From assembly GCA_023250175.1 (NCBI GenBank), contig JAHFBD010000012.1, forward strand, positions 6,637-20,073: a stretch of 13,437 nucleotides of DNA, read 5' to 3'. Shown here in pieces: positions 6,284 to 13,437 of this stretch (position 1 is the first letter of the stretch; each line of letters starts with the position of its first letter). The position numbers and the translations under genes are program-made. Below the pieces are notes generated by a model that saw only the letters and a program-made list of their open reading frames with translations, had not been told where the DNA came from and searched no databases. Source of the DNA: Candidatus Melainabacteria bacterium. GTDB lineage: Bacteria; Cyanobacteriota; Vampirovibrionia; 2-02-FULL-35-15.

Positions 6284-7264
6284 ATGTTTATTCAACCACC
6301 AGAAGGTATTGTAGCTCGAATTAAGGCAAATATTAAGTTAGGTAAAATTGATTTAAGGAATAAAGATATTAATATAATTCTTGCTAGCCAACCAGGCATG
6401 TTACAAGGCAGGAATGAATTTGAATTAGTAGGTGTACCAGCTGAATTACAAGAAGGAGGAGCTCCATTAGGTTCTTCTGCTAATGCTGCTTCTGGTATTA
6501 GTCCAGCTGGAGAAGGGCAATCACATAAATTAGATCACCTAGTAATAGTTTTAGATACTTCAGGAAGTATGAATACTCCAGATAAATTAGGGCATATTCA
6601 GGAACGTTTAAAAGCTTTAAAGCCTTTTGTGCCAATAGGGACAAAAGTAAGTTTGGTTACATTTGATTCTGATGCTAAGGTAAGACTTAGTTGTGAAGGA
6701 AATCTTGATAAAGCTGTTGATTATGTTTCAGCTCTTAAAGCAGATGGTAGCTATACAAACATACATGCAGGTATCGTTGAAGCAAATCAAGAATTTGGTA
6801 AAATCCCTGACTATGACATAAACAATCCAGGGCGTTCTCTTTGTCTTTTTATCACTGATGGACAGCACAATAAAGGACCATCTGGAACACCAGATATTTT
6901 TAAAGCTGTTGATAAATTAACACATTTAAGAAATTGTCCTATAGTTACAGTTGGAGTTGGGACAGACTATAGTACAGATGTAATTAAAGGTATGGCGGGG
7001 AATGCTGTTTCTGGAGCTTGGGTTCATACATCAGCTCAGAACACTCAATTAGATGTTTTTGGTAAGGTAATCCCAGACTTAATAAAACAAATAACTGGCA
7101 ATGATAGCTTTATTAGAATTGATTGCAGAGGAGCTAATCGGATTTGGTCTTGTAGCCCATCTGTTCAGGAATTAGGTTTCTTAACAAGAAATATTACTTA
7201 TCCAGATCCAGACGAAAATACTTATAAGGCTGTTTTTGGGGATATTGGTCTGAGCCTACTTTAG
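6284..7264 (+). CDS. VWA domain protein, N-terminal part of a frameshifted VWA-FHA gene
   Basis: This frame encodes 326 residues. Residues about 84-275 are a von Willebrand factor A domain with an intact metal-ion-dependent adhesion site: DTSGS at 91-95, Thr158 in GSYTN, and Asp192 in FITDG. The VGVGTDYS strand is also typical. There is no signal peptide, so it probably acts in the cytoplasm. Residues 276-322 begin a beta-sandwich that often follows bacterial VWA domains and stops abruptly at the TAG of 7262-7264. The last four residues (LSLL) are read out of frame. Coding sequence continues at once in another frame and reaches an FHA domain, so this is best read as the first half of one 656-residue protein. 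A ribosome site AGGGGT precedes the ATG. VWA domains bind protein partners through a divalent metal; the partner is unknown. Confidence 0.85.
   Translation: MFIQPPEGIVARIKANIKLGKIDLRNKDINIILASQPGMLQGRNEFELVGVPAELQEGGAPLGSSANAASGISPAGEGQSHKLDHLVIVLDTSGSMNTPDKLGHIQERLKALKPFVPIGTKVSLVTFDSDAKVRLSCEGNLDKAVDYVSALKADGSYTNIHAGIVEANQEFGKIPDYDINNPGRSLCLFITDGQHNKGPSGTPDIFKAVDKLTHLRNCPIVTVGVGTDYSTDVIKGMAGNAVSGAWVHTSAQNTQLDVFGKVIPDLIKQITGNDSFIRIDCRGANRIWSCSPSVQELGFLTRNITYPDPDENTYKAVFGDIGLSLL
7228..7264 (+). other. Frameshift joining VWA and FHA parts
   Basis: The upstream frame stops at 7262-7264. The downstream frame is open from 7228, just after its own TAA (7225-7227), and reads SEPTLVAISPETVREWL straight through to the FHA domain. 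Adding one T between 7249 and 7250 gives FGDIG-SEPTLVAIS, a smooth beta-strand pattern, and a 656-codon gene over 6284-8253. A T5-G4 run at 7233-7241 is a second possible site. The cause may be a true one-base deletion, an assembly error, or -1 ribosomal slippage; no canonical slippery heptamer is in register. Confidence 0.8.
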
Positions 7265-7386
7265 TAGCCATTTCTCCAGAAACGGTTAGAGAGTGGCTGG
7301 AGTTTAGAATTGCGGGACAAAAAGATTCTAGAGTTAATGCAGATAATCCAGATGATAGAAAAATACCTACTGAGACTGGTGAGGTA

Positions 7387-8253
7387 ATGCCTATAATTGA
7401 TTTTGATGAGCTACTTCCAGCTGACAGAGAAAGAGCTAATAAAGAGTTTTTAAAGTGGATTGTAGCTGTAACACTTCAGGAAAGAGATTTAAAAGGATTA
7501 GAAATGTTACAGAAAGCAGGTATAATCCCACAAGATTTATTTGAAAAAGTACAAAACTCTTTTTCAAATATTGGAGATGAAGATCAGTCAAGAAGTTTGG
7601 TCAGTTCTATGAGTGTTTTTGATCTGTCTCATAGAAGTATTGGACCTCTAGAGTCACAAATTATGCAAAGCCAAGTTGGTCCTTCTATTTCAAGAATTAG
7701 TTCTGGTGACTCTAAGAATAGTATCGATCTTCAACAAGCATTAGAAGAGTTAGAAAGATTGGCTGAGTTAGAACGTTCTAATCCCGGGCAAAGTGAGCAA
7801 GCCCTTTCAGATATTCAGTCACAAGATAGAAACCCTTCGCAATTATTTTCTGGAGTGCTTGGTCCCTTGGATTCTTCTCCAGTTGATTCTAACTTGCCAG
7901 TCATTTCAGGACCGATTGGACCAAATGCAGCTAGAGCATATGACTTTCAATTTAATATTGAAAATGTACGTAAATTAGTAGGGGTTAAAACCTATTTTAA
8001 AAACCCAATAGTATTAAATGAAAGCAAACCGCTAATTTTTGGTAGAGCGCCTGGGTGTGATGTGGAGACTACAGATACTAGAGCTAGTAGAAGACATTGT
8101 TCAGTTACACTAGAAAATGGAAAACCATTTATAGCAGATCTAGGATCATCAAATGGTACTTTTGTAAATGGTGTACGAATTGGTCAAAAACAAGAACTGA
8201 AGGATGGAGATCAGGTTACTGTTGGAACCTGGATTTTTAAAGTTAAGTTTTAG
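7387..8253 (+). CDS. FHA domain protein, C-terminal part of a frameshifted VWA-FHA gene
   Basis: The first usual start codon in this frame is ATG 7387, giving 288 residues. The frame is nevertheless open and protein-like from 7228, and no well-spaced ribosome site precedes this ATG, so independent translation is doubtful. Residues 1-60 are helical. A Ser/Gln/Pro-rich linker with a short acidic helix (LEELERLAELER) covers about 65-180. Residues about 205-287 are a forkhead-associated domain with GR at 219-220, SRRH at 234-237, SSNGT at 254-258 and NG at 261-262, the residues that bind phosphothreonine peptides. No Ser/Thr kinase gene is visible nearby, so the phosphorylated partner is unknown. 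The 3' end overlaps the convergent sixA gene by 11 bases. The FHA call is firm; the separate-gene status is not. Confidence 0.82.
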   Translation: MPIIDFDELLPADRERANKEFLKWIVAVTLQERDLKGLEMLQKAGIIPQDLFEKVQNSFSNIGDEDQSRSLVSSMSVFDLSHRSIGPLESQIMQSQVGPSISRISSGDSKNSIDLQQALEELERLAELERSNPGQSEQALSDIQSQDRNPSQLFSGVLGPLDSSPVDSNLPVISGPIGPNAARAYDFQFNIENVRKLVGVKTYFKNPIVLNESKPLIFGRAPGCDVETTDTRASRRHCSVTLENGKPFIADLGSSNGTFVNGVRIGQKQELKDGDQVTVGTWIFKVKF

Positions 8254-8761
8254 GTTGCGGTTCTTTTTTTAGCTTATAGTTTTTAAGTATTGAAGGTGTA
8301 ATTAACCATTCGAGTTCGCCTGATAAAGTAAGATGGTTCTTTAAAATTACTTTTGCAAGAGAGCCCTTTTTTAATTTAATATCACTAGATCCTATTAGAT
8401 TTTTAAGGAACAGTTCTAAATCAGGAGCATGTCCTATAAGAACAACTTTATTTTTAATAATATGTTCTGATAAGCCTTTGGCAATCTCTTTGCTTGCATT
8501 GCCGCAGGATAAAAAATCTACAATTTTTAAATCAGGCTTTGGATCTAAATTTCTTACAAAAATCTCAGCAGTTTCTTTAGCTCGAAGATATGGACTGCTT
8601 AAAACTAAATCAACATTTTCTTCTAAGCTATTAAAGAACAAGCCTAGTTTATTAGTCTTTTTTTGCCCTTCTTCAGTAAGTCTTCTATCAAAGTCATTTT
8701 TACTTTGTGTTTCATGTATATCTTCAGCTTTTCCATGTCTTAAGATAAAGATTTCATTCAT
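8243..8761 (-). CDS. sixA: Phosphohistidine phosphatase SixA (histidine phosphatase superfamily)
   Basis: Encodes 172 residues, close to the usual SixA length of about 160. The catalytic RHG motif is at 8-10 (His9 takes the phosphoryl group), followed by DRRLTEEG (25-32), SSPYLRAKETAE (55-66, with Arg60) and GHAPDL (110-115, His111). These complete the catalytic pocket. SixA removes phosphate from phosphohistidine, for example on HPt domains or the nitrogen-related phosphotransfer protein NPr in enterobacteria; the partner here is unknown. It follows an unknown small gene by 23 bases on the same strand, and its 3' end overlaps the FHA-encoding gene from the other strand. No clear Shine-Dalgarno precedes the ATG. 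The last dozen residues are Lys/Pro-rich and beyond the family core. Confidence 0.88.
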   Translation of the reverse strand: MNEIFILRHGKAEDIHETQSKNDFDRRLTEEGQKKTNKLGLFFNSLEENVDLVLSSPYLRAKETAEIFVRNLDPKPDLKIVDFLSCGNASKEIAKGLSEHIIKNKVVLIGHAPDLELFLKNLIGSSDIKLKKGSLAKVILKNHLTLSGELEWLITPSILKNYKLKKEPQPKT

Positions 8762-8784
8762 TTAATTGGTTCGGTTATTTTAAC

Positions 8785-9126
8785 TTAGCTGGTTAATCCA
8801 AGATCGTATTTTTGCCATTCTAGTTGTAATTTATCTAAAATGCTTATGAGATTTAAAAATTTGTTCTTAAGTGATTTTGCTAATTCATTGCTTGTTGAAT
8901 TGTTTAGTTGTACTAAGCTTGCTTCTATACTTGCAAGAAGTGATTTGCAGGATTTTTTAATCAGTATTCTTGCAAGAACATTGTCTTTGCCAGCTTTAAT
9001 TAATTCATCTCTAAAAAAGTTTCCACCAGTGCTAAGTGCTGATTCAATTAATTGTTCTATATTGAGATCTGTAGTTAAAGTTTTGTTTGAATTATTTAAT
9101 GTTGTTGATTCCATAATTGTTGTCAT
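8785..9126 (-). CDS. Small helical protein, unknown function
   Basis: I choose the ATG at 9126 (113 residues) because GGAG lies 9 bases upstream of it. An ATG at 9141 would add five residues but has no ribosome site, since that GGAG falls inside its own second codon region. The N-terminal 25 residues are Thr/Asn-rich and probably flexible. The rest is predicted almost entirely helical, with regular Leu/Ile spacing (IEQLIESAL, DELIKAG, VLARILIKKSCKSLLASI, LNLISILDKLQLEW), as in a small helical bundle. There is no signal peptide or membrane segment and a single Cys. I do not recognise a family. It is likely transcribed with sixA, 23 bases downstream. Confidence 0.65.
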   Translation of the reverse strand: MTTIMESTTLNNSNKTLTTDLNIEQLIESALSTGGNFFRDELIKAGKDNVLARILIKKSCKSLLASIEASLVQLNNSTSNELAKSLKNKFLNLISILDKLQLEWQKYDLGLTS

Positions 9127-9148
9127 TATTTTTTTCTCCATTGAATAC

Positions 9149-9186
9149 TAGAGTAGTGTATATAAGAAGTTACTCTATAGATCCAA
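9149..9186 (-). promoter_or_regulatory. Candidate promoter with inverted repeat upstream of the small helical protein
   Basis: TAGAGTA (9149-9155) and TACTCTA (9171-9177) form a perfect 7-base inverted repeat with a 15-base spacer. On the minus strand a TATATA box (9159-9164) sits inside the spacer, and a weak TTGGAT (9181-9186) lies 16 bases upstream. A start near 9151 would give a leader of about 25 bases ending in the GGAG ribosome site. The inverted repeat around the -10 box looks like an operator. The -35 match is poor. Confidence 0.35.
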
Positions 9187-9310
9187 TAGTTTTATAAAAC
9201 TTAAGAAATAAATAATAATTACAGTTTATAATTTATATTAATAAAATATTTATTTTCTTTGATCTCTTAAAATAATGACTTTTACTGGATTATTATAAAT
9301 GTTTGAAGCT

Positions 9311-11464
9311 TTATTGGGCTGTGGGGTTTGACGTCACTCTTTTATAAAGATTTATATAAGTCCAATAGTTTGCAAAAACCTTTTTTATGTAGCCTCTTGT
9401 TTCTTCATAAGGTACTTCTTCTATAAATAAGTCCAGATCATTTATGTTCTTTTGATTAATCCATCGTTTTACTGCATTTGGGCCAGCATTATAACTAGCT
9501 ATTGCAAATAGTGGGTTATTAAATTCACTAATAAGTCCATTTATATAATGGGTACCTAATGCAATGTTTATTTCTGGATTGTGCAGGTCTTCTTGTGAGT
9601 GTAGAGGAACATTTATTTGTTTTGCTACTGATTTTGCTGTTGGGGGGATAAACTGCATTAATCCATGAGCATTTGAGATTGAAGTAGCTTTTGTATCAAA
9701 TCTGGATTCTTGTCTTATTAAACCACAGACAAAGAAAGGGTCTAAATTAGGATAATTTTTACACCTGTCAATAATATATTGCCAGTAGTATAAAGGATAA
9801 GCAAGCTTCCAGGCAGGGTGGTTAATGTTTAAATTATAGTGACTTACGAGTGAAGTAGCAGTATTTATAGAAGGTTCATATTCACTGTTTAGGGCTTCTA
9901 GCCAGGCTGTTACTTGTTTTGAAGGAGATTTGTTCTTCCCAATTAAATCTATAGCTTCGTCATATTGCTGAAGATTTATTAATTCTGAAATAACAACACC
10001 ATAATGATTTTTAAGGGTTTCTTGTTTTATAATTTCTGGAATTGACCAGTTAATATTGGAGAGTGTTTTACTATTATTTTGTAGACTCCATTTAGGTTCT
10101 TTATTTCCAGCCAATTCTATAAGTCTGTTCTGGGCTCTTAAAGAATAGTAATTGTCAGGTAGAATGCCTTTTGTTTCTGTATAGTATTGCACGGCAGTAT
10201 CTCTTTGATTCCTAATTTCTGCAATTTTACCTAGCCAGAAACCTATTTTTGCTCTTGTTTCAGATTTTAAGTTTAAAGGGTTCTTAGTATTAAAAAAATA
10301 TTTATCACCAAGTTCTATAGCAGTAGTATAATTTTTTTCTTTGATTTTTTTCCACAAAATTTCCCAGACAGCGTCAAGTAAAAAATCACTATCTGGATAG
10401 TCCTTGATTAGATTTTTTAATTTATGTTCTTTTATAAGTGAACTTGTTTCAAGAAGTGATTCTTTGTAGCTTGAATAATAAGCAAGGCTTGGTAAGTCTT
10501 TTGTCACTTTAGCCCAGAAATTTTTGCGTTGATAGTAAGGAGTACATAATGCTGCATAATACAGTGCCCATCGGACATTTTTTATTCTTGGAAAAGAATA
10601 TGCATATTCTTTAAAATAGTTAATAGCCTCACTTTGATTGTTTGTTCTAAATAGTGAGTATCCTAACTGATAATATTTTTTTTTGTTTCCTTCGATTCTG
10701 TAAAACTGAGCTGCATTTTGATAGTCTTTTTTGTGAAAAAATACATCTCCAAGTAATGAATAATCAGAGGGCTTTAACTTAACTTCTTTATTATAGGTTA
10801 TAAAATTTGATATTTCATTTGCGAAACGTCCATCAGGACTTTGTTTTAAATATACTCTCCAAAAATTTAATGCTTCATTATAATCCTTTTTATTGTAAGC
10901 AAATTCCCCTAAATAATAGTTTGTGGCAATACCATATTGGGTTTGTGGATAATGATTTCTTAGGGATTTTAATGTTTCTATTGCTTGTTCTGTAAATCGG
11001 GCTCTAAGTTCTGCCTGGGCTAAATAGTACATGGCTTGGGGAACAGATTTTGATTTTTGGAAGTTTTTAATCAGTTCTCTAAATGTTTTTATAGCGGTGG
11101 TATCGTTACCTTGAGTGGTATTTAACCTTGCATAGTGGAAGAAGACTCTTTCTTTGAGAGGATAATTTTTATTTAGCAGGCTTTCTAAAATTGAGATTGA
11201 GTGATTTATATCATTTTTCTTTTCGTATAATTGAGCTAAGATATATTTCCTTTTATAGTCTGTATAATCAGATAAATCAGAAAGGTTATTAAGTTCTGTG
11301 ATGCCTTTATCTATGCTAAGTTTGCTAATAATTATTGCTTGGCTTAATTTATCTTTTGAAAGAGAATCTTCTTCTGGAATGGTTTCTGTCGAATTAGTAT
11401 TTAAATAAAAAGCAAAAGTAAGTAAAAGTAATGCAGTTATTATTATGGTTGTTTTCTTGTTCAT
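9311..11464 (-). CDS. slt: Slt-like soluble lytic transglycosylase with TPR repeats (GH23)
   Basis: Encodes 717 residues. A hydrophobic segment (about 6-20) is an uncleaved anchor or signal peptide and has no lipobox Cys. Residues about 70-560 are a helical superstructure with recognisable TPR-like units at roughly 73-136, 143-211 and 233-290. The C-terminal SLT domain (about 566-700) has the catalytic Glu586 in GLIRQESRFD, GLMQFIPPTA (601-610), ASYNAGPNAV (656-665) and EEVPYEETRGYIKKV (682-696). These are the family motifs. The enzyme cleaves the MurNAc-GlcNAc bond of peptidoglycan to give 1,6-anhydro-muropeptides, and acts in the periplasm in wall recycling, growth or repair. Family Slt proteins are about 640 residues, so this one is slightly long. 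It is transcribed alone, divergently from uvrA. No clear Shine-Dalgarno precedes the ATG. Confidence 0.92.
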   Translation of the reverse strand: MNKKTTIIITALLLLTFAFYLNTNSTETIPEEDSLSKDKLSQAIIISKLSIDKGITELNNLSDLSDYTDYKRKYILAQLYEKKNDINHSISILESLLNKNYPLKERVFFHYARLNTTQGNDTTAIKTFRELIKNFQKSKSVPQAMYYLAQAELRARFTEQAIETLKSLRNHYPQTQYGIATNYYLGEFAYNKKDYNEALNFWRVYLKQSPDGRFANEISNFITYNKEVKLKPSDYSLLGDVFFHKKDYQNAAQFYRIEGNKKKYYQLGYSLFRTNNQSEAINYFKEYAYSFPRIKNVRWALYYAALCTPYYQRKNFWAKVTKDLPSLAYYSSYKESLLETSSLIKEHKLKNLIKDYPDSDFLLDAVWEILWKKIKEKNYTTAIELGDKYFFNTKNPLNLKSETRAKIGFWLGKIAEIRNQRDTAVQYYTETKGILPDNYYSLRAQNRLIELAGNKEPKWSLQNNSKTLSNINWSIPEIIKQETLKNHYGVVISELINLQQYDEAIDLIGKNKSPSKQVTAWLEALNSEYEPSINTATSLVSHYNLNINHPAWKLAYPLYYWQYIIDRCKNYPNLDPFFVCGLIRQESRFDTKATSISNAHGLMQFIPPTAKSVAKQINVPLHSQEDLHNPEINIALGTHYINGLISEFNNPLFAIASYNAGPNAVKRWINQKNINDLDLFIEEVPYEETRGYIKKVFANYWTYINLYKRVTSNPTAQ

Positions 11465-11486
11465 TGGTTTGCAAATATATCATTTT

Positions 11487-11514
11487 ATTATAAGATTGTA
11501 AGAGTATATTGCAA
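11487..11514 (-). promoter_or_regulatory. Candidate promoter for the lytic transglycosylase gene
   Basis: On the minus strand a perfect TATAAT (11487-11492) lies 16 bases downstream of TTGCAA (11509-11514). Transcription would begin about 15-17 bases before the ATG. The perfect -10 box makes this the best promoter candidate in the window, although AT-rich intergenic DNA often yields such matches. Confidence 0.4.
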
Positions 11515-11529
11515 TATATATTTAGATAT

Positions 11530-13437
11530 ATGTCAACAGAAAAATTAATTGAAAAAACTAAAGATAAGCTCTTTGATACCAGTGCATCTTTTATAAAGGT
11601 TAGAGGTGCAAGGCAGCATAACTTAAAAAATATTGATGTAGATATACCAAAAAACAAGCTAGTTGTTGTTACTGGTGTTAGTGGTTCTGGTAAAAGCTCT
11701 TTTGCTTTTGATACTGTTTTTGCTGAAGGGCAAAGGCGATACATAGAAAGTTTATCGTCTTATGCAAGACAGTTTTTAGGACAATTAGATAAGCCCGATG
11801 TTGAGTCTATTGAGGGATTAAGCCCAGCGATTTCAATCGATCAAAAATCTACTAGTCATAATCCACGTTCTACTGTAGCTACTGTTACTGAAGTCTATGA
11901 TTATTTAAGATTGTTGTATGCACGGATTGGTATTCCTCACTGTCATGTCTGTGGTGAAAAAATAAAAACACAGTCAATTGATCAAATAGTTGATCAGGTT
12001 TTATCTTTAAAAGAGGGGACAAAAGCTCATATATTAGCTCCTTTGGTACAAGGTAAAAAAGGTGAATATGGTGCATTTCTAAGAGCGTTGCTGAATGAAG
12101 GTTTTGCAAGGGTTAGGATTGATAAAAAAACATATTTGCTTGAGGATGAAATCAAATTAGAAAAAAACCTCAAGCATAATATAGAACTTATTATTGATAG
12201 AGTAGTAATTAATCAAAAATCCAAATCAAGAATTGCAGATAGTATTTCGCTGGCTTTAAAGCGAGGGGATGGTATAGCAATTCTTGAAAATATCGATGAG
12301 AAAACAGATTTGGTCTTTAGTGAAAAATTAGCATGTCCTTATGGACATGGTTCTATATCTGAACTATCTCCAAGAGCATTTAGTTTTAATAGTCCGTATG
12401 GAGCATGTTCATCATGTCATGGACTAGGACATCTTGCAGAATTTGATCCGAATCTTGTTATTCCAGATCCTGGGAAATCGTTAAATGAAGGAGCTATATT
12501 GCCATGGGCAAAGACAAATAATCCTTATTATAAACAGCTTTTAGAGTCTCTGGCAAAGCATTATAAAATTAGTCTGGAAATACCATGGAAAGGGTTACCT
12601 AAGAAAATCCAACAAATTATTCTTTATGGTAGTGATGATGAAGAAATAAAATTTAAAGTAGATTCCTGGGATGGAGACGAGGTCTGGTCTTATAAAGGTT
12701 CTTTTGAAGGGGCTTTAAACCAGCTTAAACGAAGATATGAAGAAACAGAATCAGAAAAGTCTAAAGGGGATTTAGAAAGTTATATGACTAAGACTCCTTG
12801 TAAGGCTTGTAATGGTCAAAGATTAAAACCAGAAATATTGTCTGTTACTGTGAATGATATTTCAATTTCAAAACTTTGTTCATATTCAACTAAACAAGCA
12901 ATGGAGTTCTTTCAGTCATTATCCTCATCTTCTTATTTGACAGAAAAAGAAAAAACAATTGTTCACCAGTTATTGATTGAAATTAAAGCAATTCTAAGAT
13001 TTTTAATTGATGTTGGTCTTGATTATTTATCTCTTGATAGAGCAGCGAATACTCTTTCTGGTGGTGAAGCACAAAGAATCAGACTTGCTACACAAATAGG
13101 TTCTGGTTTGTCTGGAGTCCTTTATGTCTTAGATGAACCTACTATTGGTCTACATCAAAGAGATAATGCACGGTTACTAAACACTTTAAAAAAGCTAAGA
13201 GATCTTGGAAATACTTTGCTTGTTGTAGAGCATGATGAGGATACTATTAGAGAAGCTGATTGGATTATAGATATAGGACCTAAGGCTGGAGTTTATGGTG
13301 GTGATGTCGTTGCCTGTGGAAAATTGCAAGATATAGTTATATCTGAAGAATCAATTACAGGTGAGTACTTATCTGGTAAGCAAAAAATAGTTACTCCTCT
13401 TGCAAGACGTGATGGTAATGGAAACTTCTTAGAAATT
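11530..13437 (+). CDS. uvrA: Excinuclease ABC subunit A (3' partial)
   Basis: The frame stays open to the window end: 636 codons of an expected 940 or so. UvrA is the damage-sensing ATPase of nucleotide excision repair, working with UvrB and UvrC. Visible in order: Walker A GVSGSGKSS (49-57); SSYARQFLGQ (76-85); HCHVCG (137-142); a zinc module with C269, C293 and C296; PCKACNGQRLKPE in the insertion region; then the first ABC signature LSGGEAQR (509-516), Walker B VLYVLDEP (530-537) and the EHD switch (567-569). The second ATPase cassette lies beyond the window. In the zinc module the usual CPxCG is CPYGHG, so the second Cys is missing and His273 is the only nearby substitute. The N-terminus has about 20 residues ahead of the conserved start. 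No obvious ribosome site or LexA box was found upstream. Confidence 0.95.
   Translation, partial: MSTEKLIEKTKDKLFDTSASFIKVRGARQHNLKNIDVDIPKNKLVVVTGVSGSGKSSFAFDTVFAEGQRRYIESLSSYARQFLGQLDKPDVESIEGLSPAISIDQKSTSHNPRSTVATVTEVYDYLRLLYARIGIPHCHVCGEKIKTQSIDQIVDQVLSLKEGTKAHILAPLVQGKKGEYGAFLRALLNEGFARVRIDKKTYLLEDEIKLEKNLKHNIELIIDRVVINQKSKSRIADSISLALKRGDGIAILENIDEKTDLVFSEKLACPYGHGSISELSPRAFSFNSPYGACSSCHGLGHLAEFDPNLVIPDPGKSLNEGAILPWAKTNNPYYKQLLESLAKHYKISLEIPWKGLPKKIQQIILYGSDDEEIKFKVDSWDGDEVWSYKGSFEGALNQLKRRYEETESEKSKGDLESYMTKTPCKACNGQRLKPEILSVTVNDISISKLCSYSTKQAMEFFQSLSSSSYLTEKEKTIVHQLLIEIKAILRFLIDVGLDYLSLDRAANTLSGGEAQRIRLATQIGSGLSGVLYVLDEPTIGLHQRDNARLLNTLKKLRDLGNTLLVVEHDEDTIREADWIIDIGPKAGVYGGDVVACGKLQDIVISEESITGEYLSGKQKIVTPLARRDGNGNFLEI

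Noticed and set aside
7228..7264. Programmed -1 frameshift between the VWA and FHA parts
   Set aside because: The run G-TTTTT-GGGG could slip, but no canonical X XXY YYZ heptamer is in register and no strong downstream stem was found; a one-base deletion or assembly error is simpler.
8478..9151. Plus-strand frames opposite sixA and the small helical gene (8478-8765, 8840-9151)
   Set aside because: The opposite strand carries recognisable SixA motifs, and a start with a good ribosome site for the helical protein; the plus frames show no motifs.
9271..9294. Possible terminator after the lytic transglycosylase gene
   Set aside because: AATAAT/ATTATT makes only a weak six-pair AT stem with a 12-base loop; not convincing as an intrinsic terminator.
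11394..11744. Minus-strand frame overlapping the start of uvrA
   Set aside because: It lies over the strongly conserved uvrA Walker A region and the slt start; a shadow of real genes.

Overview
The window is a low-G+C stretch from a bacterium that exports proteins through a Sec-type signal and remodels peptidoglycan. It carries a BolA plus CGFS-type monothiol glutaredoxin pair, a TPR-rich lytic transglycosylase, SixA and UvrA. BolA/Grx4 pairs are usual in Proteobacteria and Cyanobacteria. Together with large LamG/Ig-like surface proteins and a VWA-FHA protein, this fits a non-photosynthetic cyanobacterial relative (Melainabacteria/Vampirovibrionia type) or a neighbouring lineage. That placement is a low-confidence inference; no rRNA or other marker settles it. 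No tRNA, rRNA or CRISPR array was seen.

Bases 1-4504 (+): a tight cluster of three genes for exported proteins. The first is the 3' part of a large LamG/Ig-like protein, cut by the window start. The second is a 153-residue secreted protein. The third is a 571-residue secreted protein that looks like a matrixin-type metalloprotease fused to a carboxypeptidase-regulatory-like domain. Its zinc-binding motif is completely substituted, so it is most likely a pseudo-protease.

Bases 4506-6111 (-): an MBL-fold hydrolase, BolA and the CGFS glutaredoxin GrxD, in that transcription order. This is a plausible iron-sulfur and sulfur/redox group. A 318-base gap between bolA and grxD carries a palindromic REP/MITE-like element (about 5010-5099).

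Bases 6284-8253 (+): a VWA region and an FHA region now split by a single frameshift near 7249. Adding one base there restores a continuous 656-codon VWA-FHA protein. A convergent phosphohistidine phosphatase gene (sixA) overlaps its 3' end by 11 bases and is preceded by a small helical protein of unknown function (8785-9126, -).

Bases 9311-11464 (-) encode a Slt-like lytic transglycosylase with all the family motifs. Divergent from it, across a 65-base intergenic region, is uvrA (from 11530, +), cut by the window end after 636 codons. The most unusual items are the pseudo-matrixin with its secreted neighbours, the broken VWA-FHA gene, and the palindromic repeat.
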